DNA of 64,000 nucleotides, taken from the NCBI RefSeq assembly GCF_001612725.1, contig NZ_BDAZ01000026.1, positions 1 to 64,000 of the forward strand, written 5' to 3'. Below the pieces are notes generated by a model that saw only the letters and a list, made by a program, of their open reading frames with translations, had not been told where the DNA came from and made no database searches. The stretch's first letter is position 1, and each line of letters starts with the position of its first letter. Position numbers and translations under genes: made by a program. This document shows, piece after piece, positions 26,662 to 36,435 of the stretch. This stretch comes from Nocardia anaemiae NBRC 100462 (lineage in GTDB: Bacteria > Actinomycetota > Actinomycetes > Mycobacteriales > Mycobacteriaceae).

Positions 26662-27831
26662 GTGACGTTGCAGATCTTCGATGCCGAGTTCGCCGCGAAT
26701 CCATGGCCTACGCTGCGGCGATTGCGCGCCGACGGTGGGGTGCACCGGGTCAGGACACCGGACGGCCCACCGGCCTGGCTGGTAACCCGCTTCGCCGATG
26801 TTCGGGCCGGACTGCTCGACGATCGGCTGTCCACCCAACCGCGCTATGCAGGGGACACGGACTATCGCGGGTTCGCGGTGCCGTCGCCGTTGGACCTCGG
26901 CTTCCTGGAGAGCGAACCGGCGGACCACGCTCGGTTGCGGCGAGCGGTCACCGCCGAATTGTCGCCGCGGCGGCTCGCCGAATGGGTGCGTACGGCACCG
27001 GAATTGGTATCGGCTTGTCTTTCGGACGTGGAAACGGGCGTCGCGATCGATCTGATCGAGCGGTTCGCCGTTGCGCTGCCAGCGACCGTGCTCGGCGAGT
27101 TGCTCGGGTTGGCAGCGCCGGAACGCGCGGCGTTATTGCGTTGGGCGCGTTCGACCTTGCTGCGGAGCGCGACTCCCCCGCGGGCTCGCGACACGCTGAC
27201 CACCATGCGCGCCATCGTCATCGCGACGATCGAAGGGGCACGGGGCGACAATGTGCTCGGACGGCTGGTGCGTAGGAGTAACGAGACCGGTTCGCTCAGT
27301 GCGAACGAGCTGGCCTCGATGATCTTCTATCTGCTGTTCGTCTGGTACGAAGTGCTCGTCGACCTGATCGCCGGATCGGCGCTGGCGCTGCTCACACATC
27401 CGGATCAGCTCGGCGTGCTACGAACCATGACCGATACCCGACCAGCGGTGGACGAGCTGTTGCGTTACCTGTCGCCGCAGGTGGTTTCGGGACCGAGATT
27501 CGCTACCACCGATCTCGATATCGCAGGGCACACAATCCGTTCTGGTGACACCGTGCTGCTCTGTTTGGCGTCGGCCAACCACGATCCGGACATCTTCGAC
27601 AATCCGGCCGAACTCGATCTCGCGCGCGGCAATAATCCGCAGTTGGGCCTCGGGTACGGCGGTCATGCCTGCCTCGGCACCGCGTTGGTTCGGACCATCG
27701 CCGGGGCCGTGCTGCGGGCGCTGCTGCTGGACCGGACTCCGACACTCGCCTGCGATCCGCGAAATATCCAGTGGCGCTCCGGATTCCGGCATCGTGGACC
27801 GCTCGATTTGGCTATCGTGTTGTCCCGATAG
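26662..27831 (+). CDS. Cytochrome P450 with atypical I-helix
   Basis: A 389-residue bacterial P450. The K-helix VDELLRYLSP (ExxR) and the heme loop LGYGGHACLGTALVRTIAG with the Cys ligand are intact. The I-helix segment reads MIFYLLFVWYEVLVDLIAGS, where the conserved acid-alcohol pair (AGxET/DT) would be; the acid is kept at best as Glu but Thr is Val. That residue helps proton delivery during O2 activation, so chemistry may be unusual. GTG start. It is divergent from the MFS exporter. Confidence 0.88.
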   Translation: MTLQIFDAEFAANPWPTLRRLRADGGVHRVRTPDGPPAWLVTRFADVRAGLLDDRLSTQPRYAGDTDYRGFAVPSPLDLGFLESEPADHARLRRAVTAELSPRRLAEWVRTAPELVSACLSDVETGVAIDLIERFAVALPATVLGELLGLAAPERAALLRWARSTLLRSATPPRARDTLTTMRAIVIATIEGARGDNVLGRLVRRSNETGSLSANELASMIFYLLFVWYEVLVDLIAGSALALLTHPDQLGVLRTMTDTRPAVDELLRYLSPQVVSGPRFATTDLDIAGHTIRSGDTVLLCLASANHDPDIFDNPAELDLARGNNPQLGLGYGGHACLGTALVRTIAGAVLRALLLDRTPTLACDPRNIQWRSGFRHRGPLDLAIVLSR

Positions 27832-27987
27832 CTCGACCCGCCAGCGGCGCTTCTCAGTCGGCGGGATCTTTCTGCGCGCACCCGGCCCCACCCGCAACGC
27901 GGTATTCGTCGCGGGCGTCGACGGTCTCGCCGTGTGTGCCCCGCTGGCGCCGTCGGCACCGCCGAGGCGAGTGCCCTGACCGTAGGA

Positions 27988-28590
27988 TCAGTTCTGCGAA
28001 CCCGGCGACTTCCAAGACGGATCCCGGCCGAACCAGCCCGCGAGCCGATCGTATGCGGGAGCGTCGGGCGGCACGGGCACCTCGAGGTCGAAAGCCTTGT
28101 CCGGGCCGCGGAACTCCGGGCGCAGCATCTTGTGTGACCAGGCCAGTCCGTACTCCGCGACTTCCGGATCGAGGTCGATGGTCTGGTCGGTCGCGCGGAT
28201 GAGATCCCAGGTGTGCATGGCCAATTCGGTGATCTGCTGGTCGGCTCGGCTGCGCAGCGGCGCTTCGGCGCCGCCGGGTACCGGAACCGGGCGTTCCAGG
28301 TCGGCGTGGTGCCAGACATCGAGAACGGGCGCGGCGGCCGCGCGGTACTCAGCCGCCCAGTTCGCACTCAGCTCGGCGGGCGGCGCCGCCCAATCGGCCG
28401 TCTCGCCACGCGCCGAAGCCAGGAAATTTCGCAGGCTCTGTCCGATGACATGTCGCACGAGCGCCTGCACATCCCAGCCGACACAGGGTGTCGCCAGAGT
28501 CGCCTGTTCCGGCCGAATCGCCGCGATGACCGCGCCCATCTGGGTCAATGCGCGGTCCAACAGGTCCACGGTGGGGTCAGCGGTATCCAC
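27988..28590 (-). CDS. TIGR03086-family (DinB/mycothiol-dependent maleylpyruvate isomerase-like) protein
   Basis: A 200-residue protein of the TIGR03086 group: VDLLDRALTQMGAVIAAIRP, TPCVGWDVQALVRHVIGQS, ADQQITELAMHTWDLIRATD and a closing DRLAGWFGRDPSW. The histidines (one in RHVIG, one in MHTWDL) are the usual metal ligands of the DinB-like fold; some relatives use mycothiol. GTG 28590 is chosen because the family N-terminus starts at VDTADPTVDLL; the longer frame runs into a repeated region. Confidence 0.85.
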   Translation of the reverse strand: MDTADPTVDLLDRALTQMGAVIAAIRPEQATLATPCVGWDVQALVRHVIGQSLRNFLASARGETADWAAPPAELSANWAAEYRAAAAPVLDVWHHADLERPVPVPGGAEAPLRSRADQQITELAMHTWDLIRATDQTIDLDPEVAEYGLAWSHKMLRPEFRGPDKAFDLEVPVPPDAPAYDRLAGWFGRDPSWKSPGSQN

Positions 28591-28681
28591 GCCTGTCGAT
28601 TCTGCCCCGCGACCGCCGCACACACCGCGGAACGCGCAACTCGGTCGACCACGCCGCGCCCAATTTCCCGCACTGCTTCCC

Positions 28682-28933
28682 GATTGACAGATGCGGTGAG
28701 GCGCGGCCGGGACCGAGTGACGGCGACACTGGCCAGCGACACTCACGGTGGAGCGGGTCCGACAGTTTCCGGATCGACGGATGCGATCACGCACGGCCCC
28801 GGGACCAAGTGACAGCTACACCTGGCCACGCACTTTTCCTCAGCGTGGAGCGGGTTCGACGGTTTCCGGATCGACGGATGCGATGACGCGCGGCCGGGAC
28901 CGAGTGATGGCCACACCTGCCAGGCACAGCACA
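28682..28933. repeat. Decayed tandem repeat of the EamA gene 3' end
   Basis: Three diverged tandem copies of a 90-97-bp unit. Copy 3 (about 28840-28933) is the real 3' end of the EamA gene. Copy 2 (about 28741-28839) and partial copy 1 (about 28682-28740) lie downstream of its stop. The shared block GGCCGGGACCGAGTGA begins at 28705, 28795 (variant) and 28892. On the minus strand copies 1 and 2 still spell SVAVTRSRPRLTASV and CVIASVDPETVGPAPP, against GVAITRSRPRVIASV and IASVDPETVEPAPR in the gene. Confidence 0.85.
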
Positions 28934-29766
28934 CCGCCGAGGATGGTCAACGCGCCGGGCACCTCGTCCAGTGCAATCCACGCCATCAGCACGACCAGCG
29001 CCGGGACCGCGTAGGTCGTCACGCCCATCTTTCCGGCCGTCGTGCGGGCAAGCGCGTAGGCCCAGGTGGTGAACGCCAGAGCCGTGGGGAAGACGCCGAG
29101 GTACACCAGGCTCAGCGTCGACGACAGCGGTGCATCGGCGGCCTCGGTGATCAATTGCCAGGAGAACGGCAGGCAGGAGACGGTTCCGATGACCGAGCCG
29201 AAGGTGACCACCTGCAATGCGGACGCACTGACGAGCGCCGGTTTCTGCGCGATGGTCGATGCGGCCCAGACGATGGCCGCGAGCAGGCACAGCACAACAC
29301 CGAGCACCGCCGCGCCGCCGCCATCGGAGGTCGACAGTCCGACGACGATGGTTCCGGCGAACGACACGACCAGCCCGACCATCAGCCGGGCCGGAAACCC
29401 TTCCCGCAGAACCAGTCCGCCGAGCACCGCGATCAGCACTGGACCGATGCCGACGACCATCGCCGCGGTCCCGGCATCGACATTCCGCTCACCCCAGTTC
29501 AACGCCACCATGTAGACGCCGAACCACAGCACCCCGGAGATCACGATGCCCGGCCACGCGGCCCGCGGTGGCAGGCCCTCGCGACGGATGACCAGCACCG
29601 TCACCAGCGTGATCGATGCGGCGAGCAATCGCCCGAGTGCCAGCGCGCCCGGCGAAAAGTCGTGTCCCGCGCTGCGAATGAATACGAAGGCCGAAGCCCA
29701 CAGGACCACCGTCACGGCGGCGGCGACAATGGCTTGCCGCTCGACCGACCCATCCGCACGCACCAT
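28840..29766 (-). CDS. EamA/DMT-family transporter
   Basis: A 308-residue ten-helix transporter with two EamA repeats (AVTVVLWASAFVFIRSAGHD in the first; VVLCLLAAIVWAASTIAQKP in the second, LGVFPTALAFTTWAYALART late). It is an exporter of unknown metabolite. The C-terminal tail TRSRPRVIASVDPETVEP is hydrophilic and is duplicated in decayed form downstream, so older versions of the gene may have ended elsewhere. Confidence 0.9.
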   Translation of the reverse strand: MVRADGSVERQAIVAAAVTVVLWASAFVFIRSAGHDFSPGALALGRLLAASITLVTVLVIRREGLPPRAAWPGIVISGVLWFGVYMVALNWGERNVDAGTAAMVVGIGPVLIAVLGGLVLREGFPARLMVGLVVSFAGTIVVGLSTSDGGGAAVLGVVLCLLAAIVWAASTIAQKPALVSASALQVVTFGSVIGTVSCLPFSWQLITEAADAPLSSTLSLVYLGVFPTALAFTTWAYALARTTAGKMGVTTYAVPALVVLMAWIALDEVPGALTILGGVLCLAGVAITRSRPRVIASVDPETVEPAPR

Positions 29767-29876
29767 GGGCCCGAACCTAAATCACCCGGCCGACAAGCGC
29801 CAGCGGTTTTCGGACGCGGACCAAGCCGGTTGGACGGGCAACCGGTGGCGGCGCGGATTGCCCGTCCGACCAGCGA

Positions 29877-31043
29877 TTACAACGCGAGCAGCGCGTCGAT
29901 CACGGTCGACGACACCGCGTCGGGGCTCGCAAAGGGGCGTTGCGCCAGCAGCTTCCGCGCTTCGTCACGGGACAGCCCACCATCTGTGGTGAGTACCTCG
30001 AGCGCGTGTGCTTCGGGGAGGGCTGCGAGCCAGGCGACGGTGTTGCCGATCAGGGTCTGCGGATCGATCTCGCCGTGGACCCGCAACCGGGCCACGCCGC
30101 CGTCGGGATACACATCGAGCCGGACGTGGGTGACCGGCGCACCGGCTCCGATCCGGAAGAAGTGACGGGCATCCGGCTGCAGTCGAGTGCGCGGCAGCAG
30201 TTCGGTCCACGCCGACGGATCATCCAGGTCCGCACCGGATTCGGCATCCGCGGCGCGCAGCACCGCCCAACCCGGCGCATTGCCGACATAATTCGAGGTG
30301 TCGATCTCCACGCGCCGAATCGCGCCGCGCGCACCCAGCCGCACGGTGACGTGATCATTGCCCGCATCGCGGCGACGCGCACCCTCCCAGCCTTCATCCA
30401 TCTGCCGTGAACGGCCGGGCAGCAGGATATTGGTCGGCGCGGAGAAGAACATATTCGAGCAGTCGACCACATCGCCGCCGTGTTCCAGAGCGGCGAGATC
30501 GACTGTGCCACTGAGGAAACGCGGATCCGGCAGCGGTGTGCCGTGGACGCGGAAGCGGGCCACGCCGCCGTCCGGGTAGATCGAGAGCCGGATATGGGTG
30601 AAGCGGCGCTCGTCGGTGACCTCGAAGAAGTTGTCGGTATTGCCCGCGATATCCGACTTCGCGACCAAGGTCACCCATTCGGCCTGCTGGAGTTCGGCAG
30701 CGGACGGCTGCCCCTCCACACTCGTCGCCTCGACCGAGGCGAAGGGCGGAAAATTGCCGATGAACCACGCGGTGTCGATCACGACACCGTGCACCCGGCC
30801 AGGCACACCGAGCCGGATAATCGCGTAATCATTGCCGGTTTCGCGACGCCGCCGCGTTTCCCAGCCGTCGTAGGTCTTGCCCTTGTGGCCGAAGTCCTCG
30901 GTGCTGAACACCGCACGGCCGGGCCGGATCAGGTTCTCCCGCTCGGCGAACAACTCGTCATTGGCGTAGATCACGCTGCCCGCGAGCGCGCGGGAGGCGA
31001 GATCGGGCAGTCGGGTGAAGGCGGGGGCGGATTGATCGGTCAT
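29877..31043 (-). CDS. alc: Allantoicase
   Basis: Allantoate amidinohydrolase (allantoicase): allantoate + H2O to ureidoglycolate + urea. 388 residues with two allantoicase repeats, marked by GKTYDGWETRRRRETGNDYA (first) and MDEGWEGARRRDAGNDHVTV (second), each followed by a DT.(W/N)(F/Y)(I/V)GN block. A C-terminal helical tail of about 50 residues (DEARKLLAQRPFASPDAV) extends past the second repeat. The start overlaps the allantoinase stop by 4 bp. Last gene of the purine/glyoxylate cluster. Confidence 0.95.
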   Translation of the reverse strand: MTDQSAPAFTRLPDLASRALAGSVIYANDELFAERENLIRPGRAVFSTEDFGHKGKTYDGWETRRRRETGNDYAIIRLGVPGRVHGVVIDTAWFIGNFPPFASVEATSVEGQPSAAELQQAEWVTLVAKSDIAGNTDNFFEVTDERRFTHIRLSIYPDGGVARFRVHGTPLPDPRFLSGTVDLAALEHGGDVVDCSNMFFSAPTNILLPGRSRQMDEGWEGARRRDAGNDHVTVRLGARGAIRRVEIDTSNYVGNAPGWAVLRAADAESGADLDDPSAWTELLPRTRLQPDARHFFRIGAGAPVTHVRLDVYPDGGVARLRVHGEIDPQTLIGNTVAWLAALPEAHALEVLTTDGGLSRDEARKLLAQRPFASPDAVSSTVIDALLAL

Positions 31044-32419
31044 ACTTCTCCTCGGGCCAGGAGCCGCCCCTGCGGCTCGTTATCGATATCGATTCGGTTG
31101 CCGCGCAACCAGGTACTGCGGACCGCGCCCGCGAGTGGGCGGGCCGCGTACGGTGTGACGGCGTTCTTGTGGTGCAGGCGATGCACGTCGACGACGAAGG
31201 CGTCACCGGGTGCGAAGACGCAGAAATCCGCGTCGTAGCCGACCTCGATGGCGCCCTTGCGGCGCAGGCCCGCGTGTTCGGCGGGCGCTCGGCTCATCCA
31301 TCGAGCGATATCCACCAGGCTGAATCCGCGCAGTCGCGCCTCGGTCCAGACGGCCGAAAGTCCGAGCTGCAGTGAGGAAATGCCGCCCCAGGCACGGGCG
31401 AAGTCACCGGTGTCGAAGCACTTCAGGTCGGCGGTCGATGGCGAGTGGTCCGAGACCACCATATCGATGGTGCCATCGCGCAGCCCTTCCCAGAGCAATT
31501 CGCGATTGCCGCTCTCGCGGATCGGCGGACAGCATTTGAATTGTGTTGCGCCGTCTGGGATTTCCTCCGCTGCGAAGGACAGGTAGTGCGGGCAGGTCTC
31601 GGCGGTGATCCGGACGCCGTCACGGCGGGCCGAGGCGATCATCGGCAGTACATCCGAACTCGACACGTGCAGAATGTGCACGCGGCAGCCGGTCCATCTG
31701 GCCAGCTCGATCACCTGGGCGACGGCCAAGTTCTCCGCACCACGCGGGCGCGAACGCAGGAAGCCGGAGTACTTGTCCCCCTGGGGAATCGGCGCGTGTT
31801 CGATCGCGTGCGCGTCCTCGGCGTGCACGATGAGCAGGCCGTCGAACGAACGGATCTCCCGCATGGCCGATTCCAGCTGAGCGGCGTCCAGTGCCGGGAA
31901 TTCGTCGACGCCGGAGTGCAGCAGGAAGCATTTGAAGCCGAATACACCGGCGTCCTGGAGCTGCCGCAGAGCTGCCACATTTCCGGGGATCGCGCCGCCC
32001 CAGAATCCGACATCGACGTGCACCCGATCCTGCGCGGTCTTGCGCTTCACCTCGAGTGCCGCGAGATCGCAGGTCGGCGGAATGCTGTTGAGCGGCATAT
32101 CGATAATGGTGGTGACACCGCCCGCCGCGGCCGCCTTCGTCGCGCTCGGGAAGCCCTCCCATTCGGTGCGGCCGGGATCGTTGACATGCACGTGCGCATC
32201 CACGACACCCGGCAGCAGCACCTCATCGGCAGCCAGTTCGACTACCGTTTTCGCGGTCAGGCCGGAGTCCAGCGGCTCGATCGCCACGATCCGGCCGTCG
32301 CGCACGCCGATCGAGCCGCCGGTCTCCCCCGCCGTCCCGATAATCCGCTCCGCACGGATCACCAGGTCCAGGTGTGCGGGGACCGGTGAGATCGCCTGGA
32401 TCTCAGAGTTCTCCCGCAT
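31040..32419 (-). CDS. allB: Allantoinase
   Basis: Allantoinase (allantoin to allantoate), 459 residues, cyclic amidohydrolase fold. The metal ligands are seen in VVDAHVHVNDPGRTEWEG (HxH), the probable carboxylated Lys in GFKCFLLHSG, a later His in ILHVSSSDVL and the Asp in VVSDHSPST. ATG 32419 begins MRENSEIQ with GGAG seven bases upstream; the longer frame has no homology. It is 4-bp coupled to alc. Confidence 0.95.
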   Translation of the reverse strand: MRENSEIQAISPVPAHLDLVIRAERIIGTAGETGGSIGVRDGRIVAIEPLDSGLTAKTVVELAADEVLLPGVVDAHVHVNDPGRTEWEGFPSATKAAAAGGVTTIIDMPLNSIPPTCDLAALEVKRKTAQDRVHVDVGFWGGAIPGNVAALRQLQDAGVFGFKCFLLHSGVDEFPALDAAQLESAMREIRSFDGLLIVHAEDAHAIEHAPIPQGDKYSGFLRSRPRGAENLAVAQVIELARWTGCRVHILHVSSSDVLPMIASARRDGVRITAETCPHYLSFAAEEIPDGATQFKCCPPIRESGNRELLWEGLRDGTIDMVVSDHSPSTADLKCFDTGDFARAWGGISSLQLGLSAVWTEARLRGFSLVDIARWMSRAPAEHAGLRRKGAIEVGYDADFCVFAPGDAFVVDVHRLHHKNAVTPYAARPLAGAVRSTWLRGNRIDIDNEPQGRLLARGEV

Positions 32420-32438
32420 CACACAACTCCGTCGGAAA

Positions 32439-33728
32439 TCATCGAAATCTCCCGTCGAATGTCCTTGCGCCGCTGCCGCTTCGGGAAGCAGCCACGACAA
32501 TGTCATCGGCCAGTCCCGCAGCCGAGCGCTCCGGAGTGGCCGGGCCCGCAGATTCTTGGTCCATCGCAGCCCCCGGCGACTGGTGCCCGGCAGTGAGCGG
32601 TGGCTCCGGCGGCAGATGTTCCGCAGCGATCCGCATACCCAATTGCTCGAGCAGCAGTTCACCCTCCGCGAAGCAGCGCTCGATGTCGGGTTCGATCTCG
32701 GCTAGGGCGTATGCGGCGGATAGCCCGGCGTCATGCAATCGCTTGGCGGGCAGCGTGTTCCGGCCACAAACAGCTACCACCGGCACGCCCGCGAACCCCG
32801 CGGCGGTAGCGACACCAGCCGGTGCCTTGCCGTACAGAGTCTGCTCGTCGAGCATGCCCTCCCCCGTCACCACCAGGTCCGCATCGTCCACCCGTTCGGC
32901 GAAACCGACCAGCTCCAGAACCAATTCGATTCCGGGACGCAGCCGAGCACCGAGCACCCCGACGGCCGCGAACCCGACCCCGCCCGCCGCACCGGCACCC
33001 GGACGATCGCGCAGATCGGTGCCGGTCGCGGCGGCAACACAATCCGACCAATGGGTGAGCGCCGAATCCAGCTCCGCCACTTGATCACTATCGGCTCCCT
33101 TTTGCGGGCCGTAGACGGCGGCCGCACCGCGCGGACCGGTGAGCGGGTTGTCGACATCGCACGCCACGGTGATCTCCACACCGGCCAGCCGATCGCGCAC
33201 CGGCTCGAGGTCGATCGTGTGCAGTCGCGCCAATGCCGCACCGCCATCACCGATTTCGGTCCCGTCGGCGTCGAGCAGTCGCGCGCCGAGCGCCGCGAGT
33301 AGCCCGGCACCGCCATCGGTACCCGCACTGCCGCCGATGCCGAGCACGACCCGGCGACAGCCCGCATCGATTGCCGCGGCGATCACTTCGCCGGTGCCAC
33401 GGCTGGTGGCCGTCATCGGTGCGAACTTCGCACCGGGTAGCCGCACGAGCCCGGATACGTCCGCCAGTTCCACGACGGCGATATCGTCGCGGCGGGCATA
33501 CGCCGTGCACACCGGTTCGCCGGTGGGTCCGGACGCGGTCACCAGGACCGCCTCGAAACCAGCGGCCAATGCGGCGGCGACGGTGCCGTCCCCGCCGTCC
33601 GCGATCGGCACCACCGACACCTCGGCACCGGGCCGAACGCGGTGGATACCGGCGCGGACAGCGGCACCGACCTGCGCGGCGGTCAACGACCCCTTGAACT
33701 TGTCGGACGCGATCAGGACTCGAGTCAT
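32439..33728 (-). CDS. glxK: Glycerate 2-kinase
   Basis: Glycerate kinase type 1 (GlxK/GarK family), making 2-phosphoglycerate from glycerate and ATP, 429 residues. Family blocks: VLIASDKFKGSLTAAQV at the N-terminus, PIADGGDGTVAAAL, GIGGSAGTDGGAGLLAALG and LVVTGEGMLDEQTLYGKAP. About 50 residues after AEHLPPEPPL form a low-complexity tail not needed by the family. The start is 2 bp after the gcl stop. It takes the tartronate semialdehyde branch into glycolysis. Confidence 0.95.
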   Translation of the reverse strand: MTRVLIASDKFKGSLTAAQVGAAVRAGIHRVRPGAEVSVVPIADGGDGTVAAALAAGFEAVLVTASGPTGEPVCTAYARRDDIAVVELADVSGLVRLPGAKFAPMTATSRGTGEVIAAAIDAGCRRVVLGIGGSAGTDGGAGLLAALGARLLDADGTEIGDGGAALARLHTIDLEPVRDRLAGVEITVACDVDNPLTGPRGAAAVYGPQKGADSDQVAELDSALTHWSDCVAAATGTDLRDRPGAGAAGGVGFAAVGVLGARLRPGIELVLELVGFAERVDDADLVVTGEGMLDEQTLYGKAPAGVATAAGFAGVPVVAVCGRNTLPAKRLHDAGLSAAYALAEIEPDIERCFAEGELLLEQLGMRIAAEHLPPEPPLTAGHQSPGAAMDQESAGPATPERSAAGLADDIVVAASRSGSGARTFDGRFR

Positions 33729-33730
33729 GC

Positions 33731-35506
33731 TCAGTCCAGTCGCGCGGTCGCGGTCGGGACGTCGGCCGCCGACTGCGCGAGTTCCTCGAATTCGACGATA
33801 TTGTCGATCTCGAGTCCCATCGACACATTCGTCACCCGTTCGAGGATGACCTCCACGATCACCGGCACCCGGAATTCGGTCACCAGCTTCTTCGCCTCAT
33901 CGAGGGCCGATCCGATCCATGCCGGGTCGAATACCCGAATCGCCTTGCAACCCAAGCCTTCCGCGACCTTGACATGGTCGACGCCGTAGCCCGCGAGCTC
34001 CGGGCTGTTGATATTGTCGAAGGCGAGCTGCACGTAGTAGTCCATATCGAACGCGCGCTGCGCCTGCCGGATCAGCCCCAGGTACGAATTGTTCACCACC
34101 ACATGGATGTACGGGATATTGAACTGCGCGCCGACGGCCAATTCCTCGATGAGGAACTGGAAGTCGTAGTCACCCGAGAGCGCAACCACGGTGGCGTCGG
34201 GATCGGCCGTCGCGACACCGATGGCCGCGGGCACGGTCCAGCCCAGCGGCCCGGCCTGTCCCGCATTGATCCAGTGCCGCGGCCGGTAGACGTGCAGCAG
34301 CTGCGCCGCCTGGATCTGTGACAGACCGATCGTGCTGACATAGCGCACCTCGGGCCCGAATGCCTTGTTCATCTCCTCATAGACGCGCTGCGGCTTGATC
34401 GGCATATCGTCGAAGTGCGTCTTGCGCAGCCCCACCTGTTTCCGGTTGCGGCACTGCTCGGCCCACACACTGCGATCGGGCAGCCGTCCGGACGCGTCGA
34501 GTTCGCGCGCGACCTCGACGAAGACGCGCAGCGCGGCACCCGCATCGGAGGTGATGCCGTAGTCCGGTGCGAATACCCGACCGATCTGGGTCGGCTCGAT
34601 ATCGACGTGTACGAAGGTACGGTCCTTGGTGTATGTGTCCACACCGCCGGTATGCCGGTTGGCCCAACGGTTTCCGATACCGAGCACGAAATCGGATTCG
34701 AGCAGGGTGGCGTTGCCGTACCGGTGCGAGGTCTGCAATCCGACCATGCCCGCGTGCAGCGCGTGATCATCGGGAATGGTGCCCCAGCCCATCAACGTCG
34801 GCACCACCGGCACACCGGTGAGTTCGGCGAATTCGACCAGCAGCGCCGCCGCGTCGGCATTCACGATGCCGCCGCCCGCGACGATCAGCGGCCGCTGCGC
34901 CGCATTCAACATCTCGATCGCCTTGACCGCCTGCGCCCGCGTCGCGGCCGGACGGTGTACCTCCAGCGGCTCGTAAGTCTCGATGTCGAACTCGATTTCG
35001 GCGAGCTGGACATCGATCGGCAGATCGATCAGGACCGGACCCGGCCGACCCTCCCGCATCAATCGGAAGGCCTTCTGGAAGGTCCCCGGTACCTGCGCGG
35101 GCTCGAGCACCGTCACCGCCCACTTGCTCACCGGTGCGGCGATGGCGGCGATATCGACGGCCTGGAAGTCCTCCTTGTGCAGCTTGGCCACCGGTGCTTG
35201 ACCGGTGACGCACAGGATCGGAATCGAATCCGCGCTGGCGGAATACAGGCCGGTGATCATATCGGTGCCCGCGGGCCCCGACGTTCCGATGCAGATGCCG
35301 ATATTGCCCGCCGCCGCCCGGGTGTATCCCTCGGCCATATGCGAGGCGGCCTCGACGTGGCGGGCCAGCACATGCTTGATACCGCCGTGTGCGCGCATCG
35401 CGCTGTAGAAGGGATTGATCGCGGCGCCCGGCAAGCCGAATGCCTGTGTCGCGCCTTCCTTTTCGAGAATCAGAACCGCGGCGTCCACGGTGCGCATGCG
35501 TGCCAT
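33731..35506 (-). CDS. gcl: Glyoxylate carboligase
   Basis: Thiamine-diphosphate enzyme joining two glyoxylate molecules to tartronate semialdehyde and CO2, 591 residues. [14 protein letters not shown] has Val51 where other ThDP enzymes carry the catalytic Glu, the hallmark of glyoxylate carboligase. The ThDP/Mg motif is [20 protein letters not shown]. Its neighbours are glxR upstream and glycerate kinase downstream, separated by 2 bp each. It removes glyoxylate released from ureidoglycolate. Confidence 0.97.
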   Translation of the reverse strand: MARMRTVDAAVLILEKEGATQAFGLPGAAINPFYSAMRAHGGIKHVLARHVEAASHMAEGYTRAAAGNIGICIGTSGPAGTDMITGLYSASADSIPILCVTGQAPVAKLHKEDFQAVDIAAIAAPVSKWAVTVLEPAQVPGTFQKAFRLMREGRPGPVLIDLPIDVQLAEIEFDIETYEPLEVHRPAATRAQAVKAIEMLNAAQRPLIVAGGGIVNADAAALLVEFAELTGVPVVPTLMGWGTIPDDHALHAGMVGLQTSHRYGNATLLESDFVLGIGNRWANRHTGGVDTYTKDRTFVHVDIEPTQIGRVFAPDYGITSDAGAALRVFVEVARELDASGRLPDRSVWAEQCRNRKQVGLRKTHFDDMPIKPQRVYEEMNKAFGPEVRYVSTIGLSQIQAAQLLHVYRPRHWINAGQAGPLGWTVPAAIGVATADPDATVVALSGDYDFQFLIEELAVGAQFNIPYIHVVVNNSYLGLIRQAQRAFDMDYYVQLAFDNINSPELAGYGVDHVKVAEGLGCKAIRVFDPAWIGSALDEAKKLVTEFRVPVIVEVILERVTNVSMGLEIDNIVEFEELAQSAADVPTATARLD

Positions 35507-35508
35507 GG

Positions 35509-36435
35509 TCAGTTCTCCCGGCCCGACAGCGCCTCGGCCACCTTCAGCAGACCCGAGTGGTCCAGTGTCCCGTGACCCATCGCGCGGGCGGCGGCGATCA
35601 GCTGTGCGGTCAGCGCGCCCATCGGGATCGACACCTCGGCGTCGCGCGCGGCTTGCAGGATGATGCCCATATCCTTGTGGTGCAGGTCGATTCGAAAACC
35701 GGGCTTGAAGTCCCGCTTCAGCATGGACGCACGCTTGAGTTCGAGGATCTTGCTGCCCGCGAGCCCGCCCGCCAGCACATCGAGGCCCTTCTCGGCGTTT
35801 GCGCCCAGGTTCTCCATCAGCAGGATCGCCTCGGCCACCAGGGCGTAGGTGCCGCCGACGACGAGCTGGTTGGCGGCCTTGACCACCTGACCGGCGCCGT
35901 TCGGCCCCACCAACGCGAATGTCTTGCCGACCGCCTCGAAAACCGGTGTGGCGGCGGCGAAGTCGGCCTCACTACCACCGACCATGATCGACAGCGCGGC
36001 ATTGATCGCGCCCGGCTCACCACCGGAGACCGGGGCGTCGAGCACCCGCAGGTTCTTCTCGGCGCCTCGCTCGGCGGTCCAGCGCGCGGTCTTGGGCGTG
36101 ATGGTGGAGAAGTCGATGTACAGCGTGCCGGGCGCGGCGTGCACCAGCACATCGGCGAAGACCGCCTCGACGTGCTCGTCCTGGGGCAGCATGGTGATGA
36201 CGATGTCGGCGTCCCGCACTGCCTCGGCGACCCCGGAGGCGGCCGCACCGCCCGCCGCCTTCAGCTTCTCTAGTCCGGTGGGGCCGATGTCGTAGCCGGT
36301 CACCTCGTGCCCGGCGGCGACGAGGTGACCCGCCATCGGGCCGCCCATGATCCCCAGGCCGATAAACCCGATCCTGCGCCCACCCGTCGCCCGACCGCCA
36401 CCCCGCACGGAATCGCTACGCGATGCTTCATTCAT
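35509..36435 (-). CDS. glxR: 2-hydroxy-3-oxopropionate (tartronate semialdehyde) reductase
   Basis: A beta-hydroxyacid dehydrogenase reducing tartronate semialdehyde to glycerate, 308 residues. The NAD(P) motif is [18 protein letters not shown], the substrate motif [11 protein letters not shown] and the catalytic Lys lies in [16 protein letters not shown] 36435 overlaps the hyi stop in an ATGA; the longer frame is a non-conserved extension. The N-terminal 20 residues are basic and Gly-rich. Confidence 0.95.
   Translation of the reverse strand: MNEASRSDSVRGGGRATGGRRIGFIGLGIMGGPMAGHLVAAGHEVTGYDIGPTGLEKLKAAGGAAASGVAEAVRDADIVITMLPQDEHVEAVFADVLVHAAPGTLYIDFSTITPKTARWTAERGAEKNLRVLDAPVSGGEPGAINAALSIMVGGSEADFAAATPVFEAVGKTFALVGPNGAGQVVKAANQLVVGGTYALVAEAILLMENLGANAEKGLDVLAGGLAGSKILELKRASMLKRDFKPGFRIDLHHKDMGIILQAARDAEVSIPMGALTAQLIAAARAMGHGTLDHSGLLKVAEALSGREN

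Noticed and set aside
28682-28933. CRISPR-like short repeat array
   Set aside because: Only three diverged units, no spacers of constant length, and one copy is the coding end of the EamA gene; it is a tandem duplication.
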